64,000 nucleotides of DNA from Chrysophaeum taylorii (lineage: Eukaryota; Sar; Pelagophyceae; Pelagomonadales; Pelagomonadaceae): positions 62,001-126,000 of the forward strand of contig JAQMWT010000523.1 in the NCBI GenBank assembly GCA_029834535.1. The letters run 5' to 3'. Each line of letters opens with the position of its first letter. Position 1 is the stretch's first letter. A program made the position numbers and the translations under genes. Under the pieces are notes generated by a model that saw only the letters and a list, made by a program, of their open reading frames with translations, did no database searches and was not told the origin of the DNA. Below are positions 12,323-22,007 of the stretch, in pieces.

Positions 12323-13906
12323 GAGGACAGCGCTGTACTTTGCCTGCAACATGTGGTGCGGGACGGCGTTGGCCAGTGCCTTGAACGCGAAGTACGGCGG
12401 GTGCTGTTTGAACAGGTGGAGCAGTTCCGGGTCCGAGTGGTGTCCAAATTTTGCGATTTCGTTGAGGGTCGCGTAACGTATGTGGTCTGGAGAGATCAGC
12501 AGCAAGGCATTGGAGTAGCTCGTGTTGGTTGGGTACGAGCCAGTAACCGAGTAGCACTTGGTGCTCTTCTGAAGTGTGTCTCCGATGTGGCCGACATAGT
12601 CCGCGTAAGTGGGACGTGCTTTGGACATTACGAGTCCCTTGGGGTCATCGAGAGAAATTCGCCCTTGTGAGTCGATCGCGGCAAAGCCAGGATGCGAACG
12701 ATTCATATAGTGGACCCAAGTGGACGGGCGCGAACAGCTGTGAGCGGCGGCCAATGAGGTGGTGTAAGCGACGACCAGAAAGGCGGTGCCCTTGGGAACA
12801 TCCAGGGAAAAGGAGTGCGTTGGGGAGAAGACAGCGGGTTGATGGGGACAGTCGAAAGTCTTAGGGGGCCTGGAATGGAGGGTGAGGGAGGCGCGTGGGA
12901 AGTAGCCGCAGGCGACGGCAGTAGCGGCGGCGCTGGTGATGGCTCCATCCAAATGGTAAGCACATTGAGACTCTGAGGCATGAAAACAGCGGATGGTGTT
13001 CCAAGCGGCGAGAGTGGGGTGTTGCGACAAATGGTTGTGCAGGAGCGTGAAAACCAGTAGGTTGGAAATGGACGCCATGGTGGCGTAGGGGGTGCCGTCG
13101 GCATCGAGACCGAGGTCCGTGAAGGGCTTGTTGAGACGTGCGAGCATTTGGCAGATGCGGGCATTCTCGGAAATCGAGAGTTTCGACGCGTTTGCGGGCT
13201 TGTAGGAGTAGGTGGCCTTGTGCTGGTAGTAGTCCAATGTGGAACGGGACACTGTACCACGAAGGGCGGGTGTGGCGATCCAGAGATCGTCAGGGATGGT
13301 GTGACTGGGATCCAGGAGAGGAACCATGCTCGGAGGCGAGGTTAACCAAGGGGAGGCGGTTTTCTCGAGGTTGTAGCCGGTGAGCGGGTGCCGGGCATAC
13401 ACAGCGAGATAGCGTGTCTTGCTGATGACATCACCAAAAGCAGAGGCATTGTAGACGCCGGAATGGCGGAAGTAGCCTAAGCGGTGATAACCTTTGGCGA
13501 GTTGAGCATACTCATGTTGAGTTCGGGGGTTGGGAGGGACGTTCTCGACAATGGTATAGGTCGGGAGCGTGCAACGAACGAAGCGGAGTTGTTCTTTGAC
13601 AAAAAGGTCGGCGGTGACCGGAGTGGCATAACCGTCGTAGTCCTTCATTACACTGAGGTGTTGGCAGGGCAATGTAAAAACTGCCAGGTCGAATGTAGGG
13701 AGTCGGATTTTGCCGGTTTGGAGTGCGGCATTGAGTTTTCTGAGGTCCGCATAGTGCTTGGCATGCGGGAACAGGTGTTGCGCACGGGTGCGTAGGATAT
13801 CGTTGATTTCACAGGTGACTACGACAGTTAGGCGTTTGTCGAAGCGTTTGCGAAAAGTGGCGAAGCCTTTCTGGTGAAGTCCACCTGCAATAATGGCTGT
13901 TTTGAG
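12323..13906 (-). CDS. Cytosine-C5 DNA methyltransferase domain inside the Copia polyprotein
   Basis: This occupies residues ~88-615 of the long open frame 14167-10346. C5-MTase motifs appear in the canonical order: motif I-like glycine loop AIIAGGLHQKGFATF (SAM binding), motif II with its acidic residue VVVTCEIN, motif III around HYADLRKL, motif IV TLPCQHLS with the PCQ catalytic cysteine, motif VI IVENVPP, motif VIII YNASAFGDVISKTRYLAVY, a long variable target-recognition region, motif IX IRYATLNEIAKFG and motif X ALANAVPHHM. The reaction expected of the family is transfer of methyl from SAM to C5 of cytosine in DNA. It sits between retropepsin and integrase with no stop between it and integrase, so it is part of the polyprotein and not a host gene read through. 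The target-recognition region is unusually long. Confidence 0.85.
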
Positions 13907-14399
13907 CAGAGGGGTTTGTGTTTGCACAGAGAGGTCTGCGGAGCCATTGAAGGCGTAGTGGACGACAGGAGATTTGATGTTGAGCAGTTCGGTAAGATAC
14001 ATGGAATGATTTTGTAACTTCGCGAAGTCAAGCGTGTGCGATTGTGAGCGTGTCTTTGCGACATGCTGTGTGATGTGTGCAATCTCATTGTGGCGTGACA
14101 TTCGTTTTCTTGTGTGAAAGCTAACCACAGTGGCGAATGTTTTCCAGGAATGGGGTGGCAGGGACAACAGGCCGTTAGGCTTGCGAGCGGCAAGTACGAC
14201 GGCGGTCTTTCCTAGAAGTGTTGCGTTATTGTGGGGGTCTGAGGTCGAGCATTTTAAGAGCTCATAAAGGTAGGGCTCGTGGGGCAGTGGCGGGTCTATT
14301 GCTTGTACATGCAGAGCTTTGAGCTGGGACTACCAGAAATACGAGATATAATACGTAACCTGTGTTGTCTTTTGTATCCTTTGAAGAGAGACCTGCAGC

Positions 14400-14560
14400 C
14401 TGCAGATACAACGGTTTAACGCCGATAGAGTGACTGGTAAGAGTGCCTCGTCCCATATGAATGGTGTGTTCGGGAATTCGGCGGATGGTCTCGGGAACAA
14501 AATTTTGAATTGTGCGCGTAAAGCAAAAAGATGTGCCACCGTCAATCAATGAGGTTTCAG
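14400..14560 (-). CDS. Copia retropepsin-like protease (fossil)
   Basis: The frame shows SLIDGGTSF followed by alternating hydrophobic residues and HTIHMGRGTL, which fits the single-domain aspartic protease of Copia elements. It lies between gag and the methyltransferase. Its role in the family is to cleave the polyprotein. Confidence 0.55.
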
Positions 14561-15054
14561 TGCCGGGGCCATTGCAGCCGTGCAAGGAGATAGTTTTCTT
14601 TGAGGTCTTGTTTGGGGTATAAGTTGCATAAAGAAAATCTGCGACTCGTGTGGAAATAGCGGATGAAGTCGGGAAATTCGTCATCTGGAGGTTTGGTGCC
14701 TGATGAAGTAAGGTGTGGTTGGCGGCAAAGGCGTCGTCGGCAACCATCAGCGAAAAAGCCGACTCTGGTGGAGAGCACGCATGTAGTCACTGTGACGTTT
14801 AGCGTAGTCTTCGGCTGAGTCATCTTCATCATTGGTTTCGGGAATGGCGTCGTCGTAGAGGTCTAGCTGACCTTTGTCGTCATAGAAGCCGAGATGTCCT
14901 TGTTCTTCTTGTTCATCGGTTTCGGCTTCGTCCTCATCAGGTTGATCGTCTTGGGAATCGGACGTTAACATCTGGAGGAATTCGGCGGCGTCAGTTTCGG
15001 CTTCGGAAAGAAGTATCTCGTCGGAAATGGGGGTGATGAGGTTGATGAGCTTGT

Positions 15055-16849
15055 TCATATGCTCGGAGCTGGACGTATGTTGGCGACCGGCTTGGCTAAG
15101 GTTCCGTATGGTTTGGAGCTTGCGACGGACTTCACGAAGGGGGACCTTGAAGCGTTGGTCTGGAGTAGACGGTTTGGGTGGATGAGGTTGTGTTGGGAAG
15201 GTGACCTTTCGAAGATGCGGGTGCTCGCGTTTGTCAGGGGTGACAGGAGGTGCGCGGGGACGGTGCTTGTTCTTCGGTGGGGTGATAGGGGTGGCCTTGG
15301 TTTTAGGACTGTCATTGACGTCGTAGTAAGACGGGGAGCGAGGATTAGGAGGCTTTTTGCCTGGAGGGGGCTTTTTGACGTGCCGCGAAATTTGCTTCTT
15401 GCGGTAGGCGTGTAGTTGGTGAATGAGGTCATTGTCTTCCTCTTGATCAAGATTGGCCTCCGTGCGAAAAACGGCGACGGGGTCGGTGTCTTCAATGGGG
15501 TCCGATGGGGTGTCGTCTTCAGAGGGAGAGGTGTCATCATCGTCTTCGGTGAGGTGGAGACATCATCGTCTTCGGTGAGGTGGAGACCATGACGGCGGGA
15601 GCGAATGCGGGGGTTGTCTTTATCATTTGTTGGCAGACGACCAAAGTCCGTAACGAAGCGCGAAGGCTTGAAGTTAAGAGTGGGGTGAGGCTTGAGGTGA
15701 GCCCAAAAGTTGCGCTCGAACGTTGAAATGACGGTGATGCGAGCGATGAGCTTAGGAAGGTGGTGGATAGCGTCCTTGTCTTCGTCGAGTAACAGCGAAT
15801 CGTTGGGAGTGCGCAGACAGTTAGCAAGACGTGCAAAGCCCTTTATGTGTGTTGGGGCGCGGGAGTCAAGCAAGCTTGGGGGGTACTTGAAGCGGAGAAT
15901 TTGGTGAATTTCTTCGAGGATCTTGTCGTCGGGAAGTTGGAGAGAAGCGTCCGTGGTGATCTGGCGGAGTTGCTGCTGGACATGACGCATGTAGTCGATG
16001 TAGTGAGCTGGCTCATGGATTTCAGGGTTGAACGGCGTGTCCAGAAAGGCATTGTAAACATGATGCGCATGATGGATGTGGTTCTGGCCCGTATGCTTAT
16101 CGAGTGCGAGGCGAACTTGAAGCACGAATTCGAGTCCTATCGGGTAGGAGGATCCGAGTGCATTGATTTCGTCGTATGCTGGATGCTTGACGGAGTGGCT
16201 ACCAGCATGTAGGAAACGACGAAAGAGGGGGTGTACAGTCTCGCGGAGGTATATGATGAAGTCGGCTTCTTTTCCTTGGAGATGGGGTTGAGTGATCGGA
16301 TATAACTTGCCTTTTTGTCATATCGGTCGGGTCCTTGTCTTGGGCTTTGAGTTCTTGGAGCTTTGGCTCGTAGACGTTGTCCAGGAAGTGCTTGCCGAAC
16401 TTGCGGTACACACCATTGTAATAGACGTAACGGCCTTGGAAATCTTGCGTATTCCCGGCGGTAGAGTGGTTGTCGGGGTCCTTGTCGTATTCGTTGATAC
16501 AGTGGCTTAGGAGAGCGTCAGCGAGATCGTTAGATCCGCGTAGGACGGATTCCCATGTGTAGAAGCCCTGTAGGAAGTATTGAGTTATACCTGTTTGAGT
16601 CATCAAATGTTCGACGAACAATTGCATGACACGAAACGAAAGCATTTGCGGTGTGATTTGCGCCGAGTCCATGGACTTGAGAACAGCACTTGGTGGATCA
16701 CTAAAGGTGTTAATCTTGGACTTGGGATCTTGTTGAGCCGGAGTGGGAGGCGGAGCCGCAGCAGCGACGGCAGGTGGTGTCTGCATGGCGTTAAATCGCG
16801 CTTCGAGTGCTTGTAAGCGAAGGTCGTATGCTTGAGCTTGTGCTTGCAT
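15055..16849 (-). CDS. Copia gag region (fossil)
   Basis: The first coding region after the 5' LTR holds a Gln/Ala-rich coiled start, a helical capsid-like section (LKSMDSAQITPQ to FGKHFLDNVY) and a second section with LEEIHQILRFKYPPSLLD, the 'lpesy' type pattern of Copia gag. It then becomes basic and Ser/Thr/Pro-rich. It would encode the particle protein. It is broken and only its general character can be given. Confidence 0.6.
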
Positions 16850-17009
16850 CTCCCTTTGATGCTTTGCATCTCAGCGAGCTTCTTGTTTTTTTATCTCCTT
16901 CTGGAGTTCTTGGTTGGTTGGCATTTTGCTTGGGTTCAGGAACGTCAGTTGACTTGACTTGTCTGGAAATCCTGGGGCTCTGCTGATACCGGGACTGGTG
17001 CCCAATACC

Positions 17010-17204
17010 TAGAGAACAGTAATCACAACTGTGTTTACCTTCAGCAGAGCGTGAGAACAGTGGTAGTCTGTCCTTGAATCTGTCTCTTAATCGAGGACAG
17101 CCGGTGTGAATAACACAGCGTTTTCTTAAATGAAAGGTGGCAAAGTTAAGTGAGCTAACCCTAGAACAGGGGGTACTAACCCTAGTTCAGATTTTCTATC
17201 TCTA
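17010..17204 (-). repeat. Copia 5' LTR (195 bp)
   Basis: Matches 7856-8050 with about eight differences, begins TAGAGA and ends TCTCTA, and is followed at 17205-17209 by the tctcc target duplication. It adjoins the gag side, so it is the 5' LTR and should hold the element's promoter. Confidence 0.9.
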
Positions 17205-17359
17205 TCTCCTTTCCGCTCGACACTCCGACACCCGCCAACCTGAGCTGCTTTTATCAGCGCCTTAACCTTCGAGTTTATCCGCTCTGCCCTTAATTAACCT
17301 TTGAGTTCGCTCCTTTGCCGCTTATCTTCGACGTCTTCGTCACACTTTTTCCTTGTCAC
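17205..17359. other. 155-bp spacer between the Copia and Gypsy elements
   Basis: No gene seen. The words gccaacctgagctgctttt and ccttcgagttta resemble the unit found repeatedly at 45.6-45.9 kb and 52.3-52.4 kb (ccaatctaagctgcttt, cctttgagtttactc). The pre-insertion site therefore probably already lay in that dispersed repeat family. Confidence 0.4.
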
Positions 17360-17701
17360 TATGGCGGCATAGAAAAAAAAAACCTTCCCGACCCCCGGGT
17401 GACAAAGGGGGTACTCACCGACTCGTCCTAGACCTCACTGAACGAGGAATCACTGAACGAGGAAAACACGGACTCGGGGTCGGATATGCTCGCCACACAC
17501 CTTGCTCACGCTCACCAAGCCTCTCAACAAGATGGAGAGATGGTATATGATAGCAAGAATGCTACAAGAATACTGCAAGAATGCTTCTCACAAGAGAGAG
17601 GTATGATGTCACTAGGAAGATAGGGAAAGGCGTCCCGTTGAACGCGCATCAAGCCTCGAGAGAGGGGGGGTAAGCCTTAGCGGTCAGGAGTCGCCGCCAC
17701 A
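17360..17701 (-). repeat. Gypsy 3' LTR
   Basis: Shares its whole length with 25702-26027. Read on the - strand the LTR starts TGTGGCGGC and ends GCCGCCATA, a 9-bp terminal inverted repeat with one mismatch. It contains an extra copy of a short tcactgaacgagga word compared with the other LTR. It directly follows the end of the integrase region. Confidence 0.9.
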
Positions 17702-17731
17702 GGACTCCCCTGGTGAGAACACGACCTGCCC

Positions 17732-18319
17732 TCAGCGAGTCCGGCGAGAAGCACGAGCCTTAGCTGAATGAGCATCTCGGGAACGAATCTTCTTGTAGGC
17801 ACGTTCAACGACAGGTTCAGGAACGCGTCCACCACGCAAAGTGAACTTAGGAATCAACACATCGATCTCATGCGGGGCGAAGTCGGTGACACAAGGAGTG
17901 GTACTGTTGTTGACCTTGGTCTTGTCGGTGAAACTGCGACCGTCCACGTCCTTGTATTCCGGCTTAAGCTTGCGAGTAGAGAGATGTGAAGTAGGCTTGT
18001 AATAAGAAACCTTGTCATGGGGACCAAGATCAGCATAGAAATGCAGAGCGACTCGGCCATTCACAAAATCATAGGGTTTATAAAGTTCAGCGACGTAAAT
18101 CTTCTTTCGCCAATCGGACCGTTTGTTATCCGGAATCCGAAAGATAACGAACTTACCATGCTTGTAATCATCCCGAAAGGTCTCCTTGGGCTTGGGCACA
18201 GCTCGATCGACCACTGGAGAAACCATCACAGGGGTGAGCTGGCTAACATGAACACAACGGCGTTCGGGAGAAGAATCAAGAGGCTCAATCCTGTAAGTGA
18301 CCGGGGATAAGCGTTCCAA
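17732..18319 (-). CDS. Gypsy integrase C-terminal region (fossil)
   Basis: Residues such as RIEPLDSSPERRCVHVSQL, VVDRAVPKPKETFRDDY, LSTRKLKPEYKDVDGR and FAPHEIDVLIPKF align with the + strand remnant at 7100-7740, where the same segment follows the integrase zinc finger and core. That comparison identifies it as the tail of integrase. It ends just before the 3' LTR. Confidence 0.75.
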   Translation of the reverse strand: MERLSPVTYRIEPLDSSPERRCVHVSQLTPVMVSPVVDRAVPKPKETFRDDYKHGKFVIFRIPDNKRSDWRKKIYVAELYKPYDFVNGRVALHFYADLGPHDKVSYYKPTSHLSTRKLKPEYKDVDGRSFTDKTKVNNSTTPCVTDFAPHEIDVLIPKFTLRGGRVPEPVVERAYKKIRSRDAHSAKARASRRTR

Positions 18320-18499
18320 AATAACGAATGGACCTCTTTCTCCACAGGCAACTCAGTCGTAACAAACGACAGAATGACATGGCACCCAGGGAAAGGTACT
18401 CCTTCATCATTGACAGAGCGAGGGAGTTCTTGGCACACTAGATACGCGTGGTTCAAGGGTTCACCAAACTCGTCCGTCTCAATGACATGATCTATAGGA

Positions 18500-20000
18500 T
18501 TGCGAGAGAGACAGTCAGGGATACTCATTCCCGGCGACATCCCTGGCTTGTAACCCAATTCAGGATCAAAATTGGCGAGCCGCATCGCCCATCGAGCCAA
18601 CTGCCCAGACGAGTGCTTCGCCTTTCGTAAAAACGTCAAGTTGCGATGATCTGTTTCAAGGATCGTCTTGTGACCTTCGATATAAGAACGGAAATGCTCA
18701 AGAGAAAGAATAACTGCCAGTAGCTCTAGCCGGCGAGGCTCATAGTTCCACATCTCTTTCGGCACAGCTCGGCTCCAATACTCAATTACTCGTTCCTCTC
18801 GTCTCACCTTGCCGGTTTCGTCCTTGACTTCCACGAGCTGAAAAAGATACGCACCCAGACCATCCTTGGAAGCATCCGAGCGGATCTGAAAAGGAAGATC
18901 GTAGTCAGGATGATAAACTCCGCGAGAGTCCACCAAAGCTTCGATGATCGTATCCCATGCCTTTTGGCACTCAGGCGTCCACTCAAACTTAACGCCTTCA
19001 AGACACAATCGCCTAAGCGGCTCCACAATCTTCGAATAATTCTTCACATATCGGCGGCAATAGTTGCTCATGCCAATGAAAGATCGAATCTGGGTCTTCG
19101 GGGACGATTAGGCAACGTACCAGGAATCGGCATCTGCTGCGGCGCTTCTAACGTCTTGGGTTTCGGCTTCAAGCCTTCCGGAGTCGAAATATGTCCCAAA
19201 AACTCGATTTCATCCTTGAGGAGGTGGAACTTCGAAGTTCGTCCACTATATCTTCGCTGCGCTAAATGGCACAACACTTCAATCAAAACTTGTAAATGTC
19301 GATGGGGTTCATCCGATCCCATCATAATATCGTCGACAAACGCGACCAAGTCCTTATACATCCATGTGGACAAATCGCTAGCCATCTGCTTACAAAAGAG
19401 AGCGCCTGCTGTTTTTACTCCTAGAGGCAAGCGCAAGAAACTATGGGCTCCTAGTGGACTAACCATCATAAAGGCGTCCTGAGCGGCGGCGTCCAAACGT
19501 AGGTTATGATAGCCCCATCGAATATCAATGCACGTCCGCCAACGGCGCATGGCAAGAAAAGCCAAAGCATCATCTTGACGAATATTCGGCCAACTGTCAT
19601 TGACCAGCTGATCATTGAGCTGACGCGAGTCAACTGCAGCGCGAAAAGCATTCGACGTCCCGGCCTCTGCTCCCTTCTTAGGCAGCATCAGTACAGGGAA
19701 TCCCCACGGAGAGTTCGCCGGTCGGATGACTCCATCGCGACACCACTCAGTGATCTGCTTTCTGAGACACTCGAGCTTTGCTGGCGTCTACTTATAAGGC
19801 GTCATCTTGATCGGTCGTGGGTTTGCGTCTTTAAATCGTAGAGAAACCGGTGGCGAGTCCACGGGTCTCATAATCGGATCAAAGAAAGCCCACGCGTATT
19901 GCACGCAGTGGCTCAACATCATCTTCGCATCATCATCCAGATGCGGGTTGTCGGGAATTCCCAGATCTCGAACAACCTTTTCAACTTCTTCCTTCGTCGG
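18500..20000 (-). CDS. Gypsy reverse transcriptase and RNase H (fossil)
   Basis: RT motifs are FRAAVDSRQLND, CIDIRWGYHNLRLD, FLRLPLGVKTAGALFCKQM, the catalytic AFVDDIMMGSD, and FHLLKDEIEFLGHI. RNase H motifs are YCRRYVKNYSKI before the domain, FQIRSDASKDGLGAYL, RRLELLAVILSLEHFRSYI and ILETDHRNLTFL, then GMSIPDCLSRNP. RT followed by RNase H and then integrase is the Gypsy (Metaviridae-type) order. It is treated as a fossil and not read as one protein. Confidence 0.88.
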
Positions 20001-20517
20001 AATTACGACTTTCATCGCATCATTGTCCTTGACGTGCTCGGGAGTCTGCGGTAACGGTACACCGTCCGCATCGCGCGGCGCATCCTTCCATGGCACATCG
20101 AACTTTTCTTCGTATTTGAACCTCACCTCAGGGTGGCTCTTATTGATCTTTTCACCTTTGACGCGCACATTCGGCTCGCTCCTTACTTTCGGCTCCTGTT
20201 CAGGTTCAGGATCCGGCGGAACGTCCACTTTTGATTGTCGGGGGGGGGGCAGCAGAAAAAGCATGAGCCGTCCCCGGCGCATCTGTTGGAAGCGGAAGAA
20301 TAGGAACTTCTGGCGGTTCCCATTTAGTGGGATCCTGGAGATCATCTTTTGACACCCACTTAACGACACGAGTACGCGCATTTAACAGCGGAATCTGCAC
20401 GTGACGAAAGGTGGTGTCAGAGATTCGCAAATACTGCTCAAAGGATCGATCTGTCGGGCTCAGCGCGGTCGGCAGGACTTCGCCACTTTGGCGGAAACCT
20501 CTGGTCACGGAGTTGTG

Positions 20518-21360
20518 CAGATCGACTGCTAGAATCGCAAGAGTGTCTGGAGGGACGACAGACGCTAAATGTTTGAACGAATCCGTCTTAGACAAGCTAG
20601 CCCAATCATGGTCCACCGCCATCGTGAGTAAATCGGCCGTCATCTCGAGAGTCAAAGGCTGAGTGTCCGAGCGATGCGGTCCCAAACGAAGAGGAACTCG
20701 CGTAACGGTGTAAGCCGTATCTGTTGCTTCTCGGGACGAGCCAAGATTATTCAGCTGGAGCAGGTGGCGTTCATGAGCATAACCTAAAGCTGCAGCAAAC
20801 TTTTGTTGCATGTTCACACATGTCTTCGGAGCCTCTTGCAAGTACAGTGGGTGACTGGAAACCAACAATCGCACGCGAGAGTTCATCAGAGTGGGCGTGA
20901 TATCATGAAAATTGACAACGTACACGTAAGGGTGTAAGCGCGCTATATACGAAATAATGGACGCCTCCTGTTCAATCAGCCACATCATGAAGCCAGCCAT
21001 TTTGCACAGCTTCATCGTCCAGTTAGTGGCCGTAACACCCCTGGCAACATCTCTGGATGTCAAGTTGCAGAGTGCTGAATGAACGCAGGGTGGAGACGCT
21101 ATACACATCGACGATGACCATTCCGCTTCAGGCAAACAAGCCTTGATCAACCGGAGGGTCGTTTCATATCGTCCGCAGAGCGTGTGCTGAACCACAGGTA
21201 TCTTCGGAAAATTCATCTGATGAACCTTGTTGGCAGCTGTTGAAGAGTCAAGAGCAAGGGCGACTCGAAGCGACGTCCCGCACAACTCGTTCGCTCGTTG
21301 CAGTCCTAAAGTACTTCCTCCGGCGCCGCTAAAGAGCAGCACAACCTTGCGATACGTGAT
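20518..21360 (-). CDS. Cytosine-C5 DNA methyltransferase domain inside the Gypsy polyprotein
   Basis: This is residues ~70-350 of the open frame 21567-20206. Motif I is VVLLFSGAGGSTLGLQRA, nearly the textbook DNMT glycine loop. It is followed by RVALALDSSTAANKVHQMNF (motif II with a paired acidic residue and H-NFP), IASPPCVHSALCN (motif IV region with the cysteine), a helix at WLIEQEASIISYI (motif VI position), TPTLMNSRVRLLVSS (motif VIII), PLTLEMTADLLTM (motif IX) and HLASVVPPDTLAILAVDL (motif X). The size, about 280 residues, suits a compact DNMT catalytic domain. It lies between the protease-like end of gag and the RT. It shares no obvious close similarity with the Copia methyltransferase beyond the motifs, so the two appear to have been acquired separately. 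Confidence 0.85.
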
Positions 21361-22007
21361 CGACACCCAGTGGACCTTTTCAAACCCTCGGCGAATCTCG
21401 CCTTCTGTAACTTCTCGGCATTTCTTTTCCTCCTCGTCAGTTCGTCGGTCGAAATCGTCGTTACCGAGCGATTCTTGACGAGAATTCTTCTTCTTATCGG
21501 CAGAAGGAGACGCCTTCTGCACCGAGCTCAACAAAACGAACAATATCGCCCAAAGCAAGGACTTCACCTGGAGTAATCACGGTCGGCACATCCTGGGTAG
21601 AGGATATCGCCACTCGAGCTGCGAACTTATCATGATCCTCAGGAGAAGAACACATTCCATCGACTACCCCGAGTTGCTCGTACCCAGAAGACGTAGCAAC
21701 GAAAACTTGCCCAGTTTCCATGGGCTCTGAAAGAGCGACTGGCACGCAGTAGGTGCGCCCAGGCTCGACCTTCATCGTGCGCGCAGCATAGGCTATCACT
21801 TCATAGGCATCGCTGTTCGAACTTTGAGAAGGCGTAACGGGAGGGATTCCCCAAGTCGTCGAAGCTCCCGCTCGTTTCGGCGGTGGACGCTGGAGGTCTT
21901 CAATCTTGCTCAAACGAGCGTAGACTCGGTTCTCAACTGTGCTCAGGCTCTGTTGCATCGCATGGTGCTGTTGCCCATAAACCTGAACTACCACGGGATT
22001 GCGCTCG

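Larger units (their letters stand above)
7856..17204 (-). mobile_element. Copia LTR retrotransposon encoding a DNA C5-methyltransferase, fossil
   Basis: This is a 9.35-kb element on the - strand with 195-bp LTRs at both ends and a tctcc target duplication. Reading from its 5' LTR (right) to its 3' LTR (left), the parts are gag (about 16850-15060), retropepsin (about 14560-14400), a cytosine-C5 DNA methyltransferase (about 13906-12323), integrase (about 11860-11390), reverse transcriptase (about 9800-8990) and RNase H (about 8660-8300). Integrase before RT is the Copia order. The LTRs differ at roughly eight positions by eye (about 96% identity), so the insertion is fairly recent. It is broken at a handful of places. 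A polypurine stretch (GAGAGGG) lies just inside the 3' LTR, and a GGTATCAG word resembling the initiator-tRNA-Met primer site lies just inside the 5' LTR. Confidence 0.9.

Noticed and set aside
20206-21567. Reading the Gypsy methyltransferase as a free host DNMT gene
   Set aside because: It lies between the gag/protease and RT parts of one element with LTRs at both sides, in the same orientation.
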